A stretch of DNA of 38,694 nt from Actinomycetes bacterium (GTDB taxonomy: Bacteria; Actinomycetota; Actinomycetes; Streptosporangiales; Streptosporangiaceae): contig JAOPYO010000298.1 of NCBI GenBank assembly GCA_025964575.1, positions 1 to 38,694 of the forward strand, in the 5' to 3' direction. A model generated the notes under the pieces. The model saw only the letters and a list, made by a program, of their open reading frames with translations. It had not been told where the DNA came from and did not search any database. A program made the translations under genes and the position numbers. Positions 1 through 9,035 of this stretch are shown here, piece after piece. Position 1 is the stretch's first letter; every line of letters starts with the position of its first letter.

Positions 1-1603
1 CTCGGTTGACCAGGCGCTGCAGGCGGAGGCGGACCACCCGGAACGGGCGGATCGGAGCGATGGCGATCACCAGTCGGCCTCGGTCTTTCGCGATCAGGGA
101 AACCCGGTAGGGACGGGCCCGATGCCATTGGCGCAGCTGCGCGATGGGTTCGGCCGCGGGCACCGGAATGTCGTGCGTCGTTCCTCCGGCCTCGATGTAC
201 AGGCGGACCGAGTACTTGGCCGATCCCGTCTGGCGAGCCAGCAACTGTCCCACCGTTATCCGAGCCTGGAGGTCCGTGCCCGAGCCGTCCTCTGCCGTCT
301 GCCTGAGGACCTCGTCGACCGGCAGCAGGATCGGCCGATCGTCGTTCACGGTGCGCGGCTGAGGCGTCAATCCGACGCGTACGGCGGCCGGATCGAGCTC
401 ATCGATGCCCAGGAGCGCGGTCCGTATGGTGACCGCGAGCACGGACTCCCCGTCGTCTCCACTCTCCCAGCGAGCCTGGGATGTCCTCAGTCCCTCGGCC
501 ATCCGGCGGCCGAGACCCACGATGATCTCGAAACAGTCGTTCGGGAGGGACAGCCGTTCGTCGCCGAAGGCCGGGTAGCGGAGGTAGGCCCGGCCACCAT
601 CCAGGACGATCGGCGGGATGACGCCTTCGACATCCTGGCGGATGACCGCGCAGAGAGCGTCCACCGCTCCGCGCTGTGCCAAGGACAGGCGGACCCGGCG
701 CTTGGCGTCCAGCTTGTCCAGGACGGCCTGGGTGAGGTGCTGATCGACCATGCGCCCGATCCCGGCGCAGAGCTCCTCCTGCTCGCCCCGATCGAGATCG
801 GGGAAGTCCTTCTCGAGGAGCTTCGCCAGCTCCCAGGTGAAGTGCCGCCGGAGGATCGCGTCTCGTTCGGGCCCCGGCTCGATGAGTCCGACGGTGAACT
901 CGATCAGCTCTTCGGCGGCCCGAAGGTGGGTGAGAAACGCGGTCCGGAAGGTGATGTTGCTGGAGTCCGTCCTTCGCACCGCGTAGTAGTACTCGTAGTC
1001 GGCGAGCACGGAGATCCGGCGCGCGCGAACGCAGGCCTCGATGGTGAAAGGCTGATCGCTGCAGATGGGCATGCTCTCGCGGAACCGCAGCCCATGGCGC
1101 TCCACCAGCTCGCGGCGGAAGAGTTTGCAGTTGGACAGCGACCACGGCAGGGCGGAATCGTCCAGCTTGACATCGGTATTCGTGCTCTTGAACAGGGCCT
1201 GGTGGACGTATCGGCCGTTGACGCCCACCATCTTGCCGACCACCACGTCGGAGTCGTAGGTGTCGGCCGCGGTCACCAGCCGTTCCAGTGCCTCGGCGCC
1301 CAGGTGGTCATCCGACCCGACAAAGTAGACATAACGACCAGTGGCCAGCTCAAGAGCCCGGTTGGAGGGACGGGCGGGTCCACCGGAGTTGGACTGGTGG
1401 ATCACCTTGATGGTGCCGGGGTACAGCTCGGCGAAACGCTCGAGTTCTTTACCGCTCGCGTCCGTGGACCCGTCGTCCACCGCGATGATCTCCAGCCGTT
1501 CGCGGCCGATGCTCTGCTCGACGAGCGAGGTCATGCATTCCGTGAGGTACGGCATCGTGTTGTAGACGGCGACGACCACACTGACGTCGGGGACAGTCGT
1601 CAT
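1..1603 (-). CDS. Glycosyltransferase family 2 (3' end cut by window)
   Basis: Probably transfers a sugar from a nucleotide donor during surface glycan assembly at the cytoplasmic membrane face. The visible 534 residues begin MTTVPDVSVVVAVYNT, a GT-A nucleotide-binding strand. VDDGSTD follows at about 42-48 and the metal-binding GSDD at about 96-99. The second half, after about residue 250, is a long extension that I cannot name. No stop is reached before base 1, so the protein continues outside the window. The ATG at 1603 overlaps the stop of the upstream GT4 gene as ATGA, so translation is probably coupled. It is the last visible gene of an operon starting near 5358. The GT2 family is clear; donor and acceptor are unknown. 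Confidence 0.88.
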   Translation of the reverse strand, partial: MTTVPDVSVVVAVYNTMPYLTECMTSLVEQSIGRERLEIIAVDDGSTDASGKELERFAELYPGTIKVIHQSNSGGPARPSNRALELATGRYVYFVGSDDHLGAEALERLVTAADTYDSDVVVGKMVGVNGRYVHQALFKSTNTDVKLDDSALPWSLSNCKLFRRELVERHGLRFRESMPICSDQPFTIEACVRARRISVLADYEYYYAVRRTDSSNITFRTAFLTHLRAAEELIEFTVGLIEPGPERDAILRRHFTWELAKLLEKDFPDLDRGEQEELCAGIGRMVDQHLTQAVLDKLDAKRRVRLSLAQRGAVDALCAVIRQDVEGVIPPIVLDGGRAYLRYPAFGDERLSLPNDCFEIIVGLGRRMAEGLRTSQARWESGDDGESVLAVTIRTALLGIDELDPAAVRVGLTPQPRTVNDDRPILLPVDEVLRQTAEDGSGTDLQARITVGQLLARQTGSAKYSVRLYIEAGGTTHDIPVPAAEPIAQLRQWHRARPYRVSLIAKDRGRLVIAIAPIRPFRVVRLRLQRLVNR

Positions 1604-3201
1604 TCCTTCGCTTCCTGCGTCGGAAGCGCGGTCCCAGGTCGCTGACGGTCCAGCAACAGCCGGGTGTAGACCTGGTCGAGGATGTCGGCCTGTGCCTCCC
1701 AGTTCCACTGCTCGAGGAGGCCGGGAACGTCATAGACGGCGCGGTACTGCTTAGGGTCCGACAGCACCGAGCGCAGGGCGCGGACGTAGTCGTCGACGTC
1801 CTCGGCGATGAACACCTCGCCCTGACCGGTCTTCCGGGTGACCTCGGCCATGGTCTTGACGTCGCTGACGACCAGGGGAAGCCTGGCGTGCGAGTACTCG
1901 AAGAACTTGGTGATCAGGGCGATCTCGTGGTTGGGCCAGTGATGGATCGGGATGACGCCGACGTCCGCCGCGGACAGGAACGGCACGACCTGGTCGTGCG
2001 CGACGTACGGCAGCGCGTGCACCCGGTCGCCGACTCCGAGCTCCTCGGCTCGGTCGAGCAGCCCTCGGACATAGTCAGAGGTGGGCTTGAGCACCACGAG
2101 CGCCACATGAACCCCGTCGAGCTGCGGCAGGGCCTCGACCATGATGCCGAGACCGCGCTGCGGGGCCGCGGCGCCGCTGTAGACCACGAGAGGGACGTCC
2201 GCGCCGATCCCGCACAGCTCTCGCAGATCGGGAGCGGACCCGGTGGTGTCACCGGCGTCCGGGACCCCGCCGGGTGTGTTGAGCACGACCGTGGGGCGCT
2301 CGGTCAGCTGATGCCGTTCGATCAGCATGTCCGCGAGGGTCTCTGAGACCGTCACCACGGCGTCGGCGTGGCTCGAGTACTCACGCTCGTGGGCGCACTG
2401 GGCCGGGTGCCATCGCGGGTTGTCGTTCCACGGCTTGATGCCCGGCAGGAACTCGTGCGCGTCCCAGACCAGCTTGATGGAACGGCCTCGGACGAGCGCC
2501 CGCATTCTGGCCCGTGCGCCCACGCCGAGCATCCGGAAGTCGTTGGCATGGATCAGGTCAGGCCGCAGGTCATCGATCACCTTGCTGTAGGCCAGCTCCC
2601 AATCCCACAGGTGGGGATCGAGCTTCCGCCAAGAGCGGTCGCCCATGGTGGACTGCCAGAACCTGGTGGTGAACCGGTCCAGTGGGGAGTCCAGCTCGGT
2701 TCGAGTCCGCTTCAGCGCGTACGTGTGGCGCACGCGCAGCGCCACCCAGGGGGCGAGCACCCTCGCGGCAAGCCTCGGGATGATCAGCCGGATCCTGCCG
2801 ATCAGCAGCGACAGGCGAGACATTCCCGCCGCGGCACCGACCTGCAGGGCGATGTTGCGCTCATTCAGGTCCGCCCGCCACGCCTTCACACGCTGCTTCC
2901 GGTACGAGGCGAGCGGGCCGGGCGGATAGGCCAGCGGACTGCGCAACGGTGCACGGCGGAATTCATGACGTCGCCGTGCCAGCGGCTTGGGAACGGGAAT
3001 GAGGTGGACCTTTGCCTCACCGAGGCGCCAGTCGTGTGTTTCCTTGTCGGGTGACCTGCCGACCAGAATCACCTCCCAGCCGGCGTCGGCCGCGGAACGC
3101 GCCGATTTCTGGACCCGGGAGTCTCCATGCACGGAGTTGTCAACGAGCATCACTACCCGTCCACGACCACCGCTTCGGCCGGTCGTGTGGTCATCCGACA
3201 T
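1600..3201 (-). CDS. Glycosyltransferase family 4 (GT-B fold)
   Basis: A 533-residue cytosolic or membrane-associated glycosyltransferase. The N-terminal half opens with GRVVMLVDNSVHGDSRVQKSA, the usual first strand of the acceptor domain of GT4 enzymes. DLIHANDFRMLGVGA and WDAHEFLPG follow. The C-terminal donor domain shows VPLVVYSGAAAPQRG, and FFEYSHARLPLVVSDV sits where the GT4 EX7E-type sugar-nucleotide motif lies. I chose the ATG at 3201 because AAGAGGA lies 5 bases upstream; a longer reading to 3252 lacks such a site. The start lies inside the last codons of the dehydrogenase gene (11-base overlap) and the end overlaps the GT2 start, so all belong to one operon. The sugar transferred cannot be told. 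Confidence 0.87.
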   Translation of the reverse strand: MSDDHTTGRSGGRGRVVMLVDNSVHGDSRVQKSARSAADAGWEVILVGRSPDKETHDWRLGEAKVHLIPVPKPLARRRHEFRRAPLRSPLAYPPGPLASYRKQRVKAWRADLNERNIALQVGAAAGMSRLSLLIGRIRLIIPRLAARVLAPWVALRVRHTYALKRTRTELDSPLDRFTTRFWQSTMGDRSWRKLDPHLWDWELAYSKVIDDLRPDLIHANDFRMLGVGARARMRALVRGRSIKLVWDAHEFLPGIKPWNDNPRWHPAQCAHEREYSSHADAVVTVSETLADMLIERHQLTERPTVVLNTPGGVPDAGDTTGSAPDLRELCGIGADVPLVVYSGAAAPQRGLGIMVEALPQLDGVHVALVVLKPTSDYVRGLLDRAEELGVGDRVHALPYVAHDQVVPFLSAADVGVIPIHHWPNHEIALITKFFEYSHARLPLVVSDVKTMAEVTRKTGQGEVFIAEDVDDYVRALRSVLSDPKQYRAVYDVPGLLEQWNWEAQADILDQVYTRLLLDRQRPGTALPTQEAKE

Positions 3202-4249
3202 ACAATTCCTCTTTTCCCGATTCGTCGCCCTGGCCGGAGGGCGGGACCGCAACGGTCACGCCCCGTTCGGCGGCCTCCAGTACGGCGGTGGCCACCTCGA
3301 CGGTTCGCAACCCCTGGCGCAGGGTCACGATGTCCGTTGCCTCACCCAGAACTGCGTCGCGGAAGCGCTCATGCTCGACCACCAACGGCTCACGCTTGGG
3401 GATGGCATAACGGACCATGTCGCCCTCGGAAACACCACGGAAGGCGCGGAGGGCTTCCCACTCGGTGCTGCGCGCACCGTTGGCGTAGAACGTCAGGTCG
3501 GCGGTGAGAGTGTCGGCGACGAAGCAGCCGAGGTCACCGGTGACCACCGTCGACCGTTCCTTGAGTGGACTGAGCCAGTTGACCAGGTGGTTGACCATGG
3601 AGCCCTCGCTGAGCAGTCCGACGACGGCGACCATGTCCTCGTGCGGGCGTCCGCTCTTGGAGACGGTGCGGGCCGACACGGAGATGTAGTCCTGGCCGGT
3701 GACCCAGCTGGTGAGGTCGATGTCGTGGGTGGCGAGGTCCTTGACGACGCCAACGTCGGCGATGCGGTGCGGGAACGGTCCCTGCCGGCGGGTGACGACC
3801 TGGAACACCTCGCCCAGCTCACCGGCCTCCAACCGGGTCCGCAGGCTCTGCAGCGCCGGGTTGTACCGCTCGATGTGCCCGACACCGGCGACCAGCCCAT
3901 GCGATTCGAAGGCCTCGGCCAGTCGCTGGGCTGCCTTGACCGAGTGCGCCAGCGGCTTCTCTATCAGCGCGCAGACCCCCGCCTCTGCCAGCTCCAGGCC
4001 GACGTCCTCGTGAAGTCCCGTCGGGCACGCCACCACCGCGTAGTCGATGCCCAGCGCCAGCAGTTCCCCCACGGTCGACAGGACCTGCACGCCCTGCGAC
4101 GCCCGGCCAGGATCACCGGCGGGCTCGACGACACCGACGAACTCCACCCCGTCCAACCCGGCAAGGACCCGGGCATGGTTGCGGCCCATCGCCCCCAGTC
4201 CGATCAGACCGGCGCGCAACGGCCGCCCCTGACTACCGCCCGAACTCAC
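3191..4249 (-). CDS. Gfo/Idh/MocA family sugar dehydrogenase
   Basis: A 352-residue NAD(P)-dependent oxidoreductase that would oxidise a (nucleotide) sugar. The N-terminal Rossmann fold shows GLIGLGAMGRNHARVL (about 14-29) and the family motif EKPLAHS is at about 97-103. The C-terminal alpha/beta domain includes DIDLTSWVTG, and the total length is normal. It starts at GTG 4249, overlapping the aminotransferase stop as GTGA. A dehydrogenase directly after a DegT/DnrJ aminotransferase is the usual pairing for making a 3-keto and then 3-amino sugar (WbpB/WbpE type). The pair therefore probably makes an amino sugar for the two downstream glycosyltransferases. Substrate identity is inference. Confidence 0.88.
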   Translation of the reverse strand: MSSGGSQGRPLRAGLIGLGAMGRNHARVLAGLDGVEFVGVVEPAGDPGRASQGVQVLSTVGELLALGIDYAVVACPTGLHEDVGLELAEAGVCALIEKPLAHSVKAAQRLAEAFESHGLVAGVGHIERYNPALQSLRTRLEAGELGEVFQVVTRRQGPFPHRIADVGVVKDLATHDIDLTSWVTGQDYISVSARTVSKSGRPHEDMVAVVGLLSEGSMVNHLVNWLSPLKERSTVVTGDLGCFVADTLTADLTFYANGARSTEWEALRAFRGVSEGDMVRYAIPKREPLVVEHERFRDAVLGEATDIVTLRQGLRTVEVATAVLEAAERGVTVAVPPSGQGDESGKEELYVG

Positions 4250-5358
4250 AGCGCACCTTCCAAACCGTTCACGGCCTCCACGATCCGGTCGAGTTCCCGC
4301 GTGGTCAGTGACGGATGGACCGGTAGCGACAGCACTTCGGCGGCCGCACGCTCGGTCTCCGGAAGATCCCAGGAACGTGAAAGTCCCCCGTCGGCGGCCA
4401 GATAGGGCTTGAGCCGGTGGATCGGCGTCGGGTAGTACACCGCGCTACCGACCCCCCGGGCCGTCAGCCGCTCCAGCACCGAGTCCCGACCGTCGGATGC
4501 CCGCACGGTGTACTGGTGGTAGACGTGCCGGACGTCATCGGCGACCGGTGGCGTGGACAGCCCGGTGATCTGGGCGTCGAAGAACTTGGCGTTCGCCCTG
4601 CGCTGCTCGGTCCACTCCGGCAGCTGGCTCAGCTGCACTCTGCCGATGGCAGCCGCCACATCGGTCATCCGCATGTTCGCGCCGACGATCTCGTTCGCGT
4701 AGCGCTGTTCCATGCCCTGGTTGCGCAGCAGCCGCAGGGTGCGGGCCAGCTCCGGGTCGGCGGTGGTGACCATCCCGCCCTCCAGAGAGTGCATGTTCTT
4801 CGTCGGATAGAAGCTGAAGCAGCCCGCGGCGCCGAAGGCGCCCACCGGCCGTCCGCCAAGGGCCGCGCCGTGTGCCTGGCAGGCGTCCTCCACCACGGCC
4901 AGGCCGTTCCGGTCGGCGAGTGGCTGCAGCCGGTCCATCGCGGCCGGGTGCCCGTAGAGGTGCACCGGCATGATTGCCGCGGTCCGCGGTCCGATCGCCG
5001 CGGCGACCGCGTCCGGGTCCAGGCAGAAGCTGTCCGGCTCGATATCGGCGAAGACCGGCTCGGCTCCCACCAGGCGCACCGCGTTCGCGGTGGCCGCGAA
5101 GGAGAACGAGGGAACGATGACCTCGTCGGCCGGACCGATGCCCAGGGCCATCAGGGTCAGCTGCAGCGCGGAGGTGCCCGAATTGACGGCCACGCAGTGC
5201 CGCTCGGCCACCAGCGAGGAGAACTCCTCCTCGAATGCCGCGACCTCCGGCCCCTGCACCACCCGGCCGCTGCGCAGGACTCGCACGGCCGCCTCGATCT
5301 CCGCCTCACCGATCACCGGCCGCGCCGAAGGGATCGGCTCTTCAATCAACTCGGGCAC
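4246..5358 (-). CDS. DegT/DnrJ/EryC1/StrS aminotransferase
   Basis: A 370-residue PLP enzyme that transfers an amino group to a keto sugar, normally a nucleotide sugar in the cytosol. Visible features are NSGTSALQL (cofactor phosphate binding, about 59-67), VEDACQAHGA (the Asp that contacts the PLP ring) and SFYPTKNMHSLEGG, in which K187 should form the Schiff base. I chose GTG 5358 because GGAGGAG lies 7 bases upstream and the protein then begins like family members (PELIEEPIPSARPVIGEAE). A reading back to 5550 would place the palindromic promoter inside the coding sequence. It is the first gene of the glycan operon. The sugar product is not determined by sequence. Confidence 0.92.
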   Translation of the reverse strand: MPELIEEPIPSARPVIGEAEIEAAVRVLRSGRVVQGPEVAAFEEEFSSLVAERHCVAVNSGTSALQLTLMALGIGPADEVIVPSFSFAATANAVRLVGAEPVFADIEPDSFCLDPDAVAAAIGPRTAAIMPVHLYGHPAAMDRLQPLADRNGLAVVEDACQAHGAALGGRPVGAFGAAGCFSFYPTKNMHSLEGGMVTTADPELARTLRLLRNQGMEQRYANEIVGANMRMTDVAAAIGRVQLSQLPEWTEQRRANAKFFDAQITGLSTPPVADDVRHVYHQYTVRASDGRDSVLERLTARGVGSAVYYPTPIHRLKPYLAADGGLSRSWDLPETERAAAEVLSLPVHPSLTTRELDRIVEAVNGLEGAL

Positions 5359-5452
5359 AGTCCGACTCCTCCGGGATAGGTGGGATTTGAACGCCACCCG
5401 TGGCAACCATAGAGAGCCGTTCTCAGGCTGGGAGGAGCGTTTCGCAAGCCGG

Positions 5453-5480
5453 AGTTTAACGGATATTTCCGTTAGATCAA
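5453..5480 (-). promoter_or_regulatory. Promoter with palindromic operator for the glycan operon
   Basis: Read on the minus strand, TTGATC (5480-5475) and TAAACT (5458-5453) are separated by 16 bases, a good sigma-70 type pair. Almost the whole spacer is a perfect 7-4-7 palindrome, TAACGGA-N4-TCCGTTA (5457-5474). A repressor bound there would block the promoter. The aminotransferase GTG lies about 95 bases downstream. Confidence 0.6.
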
Positions 5481-5648
5481 CACGCGCGCCTTCTGCCCGA
5501 TTCATCCGTCTGCTTCGCCCGGACAGGGATCGCTGGCCGAGACTCCGCATCGACGCTGGTCGGATGCCGTCCCGACATGGACCGGGAGGTCCTCTCTTTC
5601 CGGCCCTCCGAGCGGTCCTCGCCGAGCGGCAGGCCGATACCGACCACC

Positions 5649-5917
5649 GCCGTCGCGGAGCTACGGGACTCCCGTTATGACGGGATGAACGTGCGCGACA
5701 TCGCGCGCTGGGCCGGGGTCGCCACCACGACGGCGTTCACCTACGCCGTCGCCAAGTACCACCCGCCGCCGAGGTGTTCTGGCGGCGGGTGAGTGCGCTC
5801 GACCCGGTCACGGCCAGCGACGACGGACCCGCCGAGCGGGTGGTCGCAGATCACACTTCTGGTCTCCGGCGGACCGCGGCCTGCACCACCGCGATGCTCG
5901 CCTCGCGACCCCCGTGA
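5649..5917 (+). pseudogene. Frameshifted TetR-family regulator remnant
   Basis: The first frame reads AVAELRDSRYDGMNVRDIAR and then WAGVATTTAFTYAVAKYH. This is the helix-turn-helix of a TetR repressor, where intact relatives have a YDG-type turn followed by VRDIARRAGV. After about 5760 the similarity continues one frame over as AEVFWRRVSALDPV and ends with TAACTTAMLASRPP before a stop at 5915. The last stretch resembles the ACTTALL helix of actinobacterial TetR proteins. The N-terminus, part of the middle and the whole C-terminal half are missing. It lies between the glycan operon and ddl. The family is recognised from the motifs; no function remains. Confidence 0.62.
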
Positions 5918-5935
5918 TGGACCGGCCGGTCGGGG

Positions 5936-7048
5936 TCAGCGGAGGCCGAGGGGACGCTGGAGCGCGGTCTGGATGAGGCGGTCGACCAGGGACGGGTAGT
6001 CCAGACCGGTGGCGGCCCACATCTGCGGAAACGCCGAGGTCGGGGTGAAACCGGGCATGGTGTTGATCTCGTTGAGCACCAGCCGCGAGTCGGTCGTGTA
6101 GAAGAAGTCCACCCGGCTGAGACCCTCGCCGTCGAGCGCCTCGAAGGCCCGCACCGCGAGACCACGGATCTCCTCGATCACCGATTCCGGAAGCGTCGCC
6201 GGAATCACCAGCGAGGTGGAACCATCGAGGTACTTGGTCTCGAAGTCATAGAAGTCGCGCTCTCCGGCCATCATGATCTCAGCGGGCAGGCTGGCCTCCG
6301 CCGGGCCGTCGTCCAGGCCCTGCAGGACGCCACACTCGATCTCACGGCCCTCGATCGCGGCCTCGACGATGACCTTGGGGTCGTGCTCACGAGCGGTCTC
6401 GATGGCGGCCTCGAGCCCGTCCTCAGCGTCGACCCGGGTGATGCCCATGCTCGAACCGGCCCGGGTCGGTTTGACGAACACCGGCCAGCCGAGCTCCTTG
6501 ATCTCGTCGATCTTGCGCTTGCGTTCGCGCCGCCACTCGCGGTCGGTCACGATGACGTACGGCCCGACCGGCAGGCCCCGCGCCTCCCAGACCACCTTCA
6601 TGAAGGCCTTGTCCATGCCGATGGCGCTGGTCAGCACCCCCGCGCCCACATAGCGGATCCCGGCCAGGTCGAGCATCCCCTGGATGGTGCCGTCCTCGCC
6701 GTAGGGTCCGTGCAGCAGCGGCAGCACCACATCGACCTCACCGAGCGTGCGAGGGACCGCACCCGGCTCGAGGGCCACCAGACCTCGGCTGTCCGGGTCG
6801 AAGGGCAGCGCCAGCGCGGCGCCGTCCCCGGACACCTCGGGCAGCCGTCCGTCCTCGACGGCCAGGCGCTGATCGTCGGATGCGAGCACCCATCGACCGT
6901 CACGGGCGATGCCTACCGGGATGACCTCATAGCGGTCCCGGTCGATGGCGGCCATCACGCTGCCGGCGGTGATGCAGGAGATGGCGTGCTCAGAGCTGCG
7001 TCCGCCGAACACGACGGCGACGCGGATCTTGGGGCTGGGCTCAGACAT
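5936..7048 (-). CDS. ddl: D-alanine--D-alanine ligase
   Basis: ATP-dependent joining of two D-alanines to give the dipeptide of peptidoglycan precursors, in the cytosol. The 370-residue protein starts IRVAVVFGGRSSEHAISC, the typical Ddl opening with the catalytic Glu-His pair. It carries HGPYGEDGTIQGMLDLAGIRYVG, the ATP-grasp segment WPVFVKPTRAGSSMGI, and near the end RVDFFYTTDSRLVLNEINTMPGFTPTS with the metal-binding Glu and Asn. I chose ATG 7048, which gives a family-like N-terminus; an AAGGTAAGG stretch lies upstream and the site is moderate. It follows gpsA by 72 bases on the same strand, so plsC-gpsA-ddl is a likely transcription unit, although an internal promoter is possible. Confidence 0.96.
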   Translation of the reverse strand: MSEPSPKIRVAVVFGGRSSEHAISCITAGSVMAAIDRDRYEVIPVGIARDGRWVLASDDQRLAVEDGRLPEVSGDGAALALPFDPDSRGLVALEPGAVPRTLGEVDVVLPLLHGPYGEDGTIQGMLDLAGIRYVGAGVLTSAIGMDKAFMKVVWEARGLPVGPYVIVTDREWRRERKRKIDEIKELGWPVFVKPTRAGSSMGITRVDAEDGLEAAIETAREHDPKVIVEAAIEGREIECGVLQGLDDGPAEASLPAEIMMAGERDFYDFETKYLDGSTSLVIPATLPESVIEEIRGLAVRAFEALDGEGLSRVDFFYTTDSRLVLNEINTMPGFTPTSAFPQMWAATGLDYPSLVDRLIQTALQRPLGLR

Positions 7049-7120
7049 GATGGATGACCTTACCTTTGAACTACGCGTACCGCCCATGCCCAGACATTGG
7101 CGTGAGTCGCTCATAGCGCG

Positions 7121-8125
7121 TCATACCCCGTAGCGCTCCGGCTTGGGGGTGCGGGACATCAGCTTCAGCATCGCCTCTTCGATGGACATCCCGTGGTGCA
7201 TGATGGCTGCCACCATCTCAGTGATCGGCATCTCGACGTTGTGCTTACGAGCGAGTTCCAGCACGGCCTCGGAGGACTTCACTCCCTCGGCGGTCTGCTT
7301 GGTGACCGCGATGACCTGCTCGAGGGTCATGCCCCGGCCGAGGTTCTCGCCGAACGTACGGTTGCGGGACAGTGGCGAGCTGCAGGTGGCCACCAGGTCG
7401 CCCAGCCCTGCCAGCCCGGCGAAGGTGTGCTCGTCGGCACCCAGCACCGCACCCAGCCGGGCGATCTCCGCCAGCCCCCGGGTGATGAGCATCGCCCTGG
7501 TGCTGTCGCCGAACCCGAGTCCTACGGCGATGCCGACGCAGAGGGCGACGACATTCTTGACCGCGCCACCCAGCTCGCACCCGACCACATCGGTGTTGGT
7601 GTAGACCCGGAAGTACGGGGTCATGCACGCCGCCTGCACGCGCCGGGCCGTCTCCTCGTCCACACAGGCGGCCACGGCGGCGCCGGGCTGGCCGGCGGCG
7701 ATCTCCCGGGCCAGGTTGGGCCCGCACAGGACGGCGATCCTTCCCTCGGGAACCCGGCCGGCCTCCTGCACGACCTCGGACATCCGCCGGCACGTTCCCA
7801 TCTCGATCCCCTTCATCAGGCTGATGAGGACCGCGTCGGGGGGCAGCGCCCACTCGGACAGGTTGGTTCGCAGCGTCTGCGACGGAACGGCCAGCGCGAC
7901 GTACTCCGCGCCGTCGAGAGCCTCCGCCGGGTCCGTGGTCGCCCGTACCCGTTCCGGCAGTTCCACCCCGGGCAGATAGTCGGGGTTCTCCCCGCGGTCG
8001 TTGATCGCTTCGACGATCTCGGTCCGGCGCCCCCACACCGTGACATCACAGCCCGCGTCGCCCAAGACCTTGGCGAACACCGTCCCCCACGAACCCGCAC
8101 CCATTACCGCTGCTCGCAAGGTCAC
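7121..8125 (-). CDS. gpsA: NAD(P)-dependent glycerol-3-phosphate dehydrogenase
   Basis: Reduces dihydroxyacetone phosphate to sn-glycerol-3-phosphate for phospholipid synthesis. The 334-residue protein shows the N-terminal dinucleotide motif [13 protein letters not shown] (9-21). SLMKGIE and the conserved [12 protein letters not shown] follow. The catalytic region [34 protein letters not shown] contains the active-site Lys and the Asn/Thr/Arg residues of the family. GTG 8125 overlaps the stop of plsC as GTGA, so the two are translationally coupled. This makes biochemical sense, as GpsA provides the backbone acylated by PlsB/PlsC-type enzymes. Confidence 0.97.
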   Translation of the reverse strand: MTLRAAVMGAGSWGTVFAKVLGDAGCDVTVWGRRTEIVEAINDRGENPDYLPGVELPERVRATTDPAEALDGAEYVALAVPSQTLRTNLSEWALPPDAVLISLMKGIEMGTCRRMSEVVQEAGRVPEGRIAVLCGPNLAREIAAGQPGAAVAACVDEETARRVQAACMTPYFRVYTNTDVVGCELGGAVKNVVALCVGIAVGLGFGDSTRAMLITRGLAEIARLGAVLGADEHTFAGLAGLGDLVATCSSPLSRNRTFGENLGRGMTLEQVIAVTKQTAEGVKSSEAVLELARKHNVEMPITEMVAAIMHHGMSIEEAMLKLMSRTPKPERYGV

Positions 8126-8901
8126 GAGGTCTGCGCCTCCTCGTCTGTGTGTCGTCGCTGCTCAATAGCCTGATGATGGTCGTACAACTTTGCCGGGGGC
8201 CGCTCGCCGCGGAGCTCTCCGACGAGATCGGCGATGGCCCGCATGATCTCTGTGGTCGCATCCCGCAACGTCTCCGCGGTCGGCGGGGAGCCCTCGTACT
8301 TCGACAGGTCCAGCGGGGGACCGGCGATCACGCGCATCGTCTTGCGCGGGAAGGGATGGAATCCCTTCTTCAGCCCCGCGGCCAGGCCGCGCCGCTCCGC
8401 CTTCATGTAGGGCAGGAGCTCGTGCGCGCCCCAGCTCGCCATCGGGACGACCTTCGCGCCGGTCGCCAGGGCCAGCCGGGCCGCGCCGGTCTGCCCGGTC
8501 ATCGGCCACAGATCCGGGTCCCGGGTGCAGGTGCCCTCGGGATAGAACATGAGGCATTCGCCGGCCCGCAGGGCCGCCTCCGCGTCCCGGAGTGCCAGCG
8601 AGGCGTCGGTGCTGTCGCGGTAGACCGGGATCTGACCGGTCCCGCGCAGGATCGACCGGAGATACCTGACGTCGAAGAGGGTGGACTTTGCGAGATAGAC
8701 GGGGTAGCGACCCGACTTGTACACGAACAGAGCGAGCGCCAGGGGATCGGCCTCCGAGATATGGTTGGCCACAATGATCAAGCCCCCTTCCCGCGGAATG
8801 TTCTCCTGGCCACGCCAGTCCCGCTTGAGCATCCCGAACAGCAGCGGGCGCAGGACGACGACCGAAAACTTCCGCCAGCCCGGCGAGTACGCGTGGCTCA
8901 T
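8122..8901 (-). CDS. plsC: 1-acyl-sn-glycerol-3-phosphate acyltransferase family
   Basis: A 259-residue membrane-associated acyltransferase of the PlsC/AGPAT family, expected to acylate lysophosphatidic acid to phosphatidic acid. It carries the catalytic HX4D motif in NHISEADP (H47, D52), the [11 protein letters not shown] block, and [12 protein letters not shown] with the EGT acceptor-binding motif at about 122-124. The hydrophobic segment [14 protein letters not shown] near the N-terminus could be a membrane anchor. ATG 8901 has AAGGAGG a few bases upstream and is preferred over longer readings to 9021. It is the first gene of the run into gpsA and faces cofC across a 134-base gap. Acyl-chain specificity is unknown, and some actinobacterial members act on other lipids. 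Confidence 0.92.
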   Translation of the reverse strand: MSHAYSPGWRKFSVVVLRPLLFGMLKRDWRGQENIPREGGLIIVANHISEADPLALALFVYKSGRYPVYLAKSTLFDVRYLRSILRGTGQIPVYRDSTDASLALRDAEAALRAGECLMFYPEGTCTRDPDLWPMTGQTGAARLALATGAKVVPMASWGAHELLPYMKAERRGLAAGLKKGFHPFPRKTMRVIAGPPLDLSKYEGSPPTAETLRDATTEIMRAIADLVGELRGERPPAKLYDHHQAIEQRRHTDEEAQTS

Positions 8902-9035
8902 GCCCCCTCCTTCTAGAACGCCCGGCACGGGGAACTCCCGGGCTCGCGACGCCCGGATGGCCGGGCGTTCACAGGTCCCCTCACCGAGGGGTGCCCTCAA
9001 GTGTCGCGGTTCCGTGCACATAGTGTCGAGTTGCG

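Noticed and set aside
122..1645. A 507-codon plus-strand frame opposite the GT2 gene
   Set aside because: The minus strand shows GT2 motifs, coupled starts and a proper ribosome site. The plus frame has no family motif.
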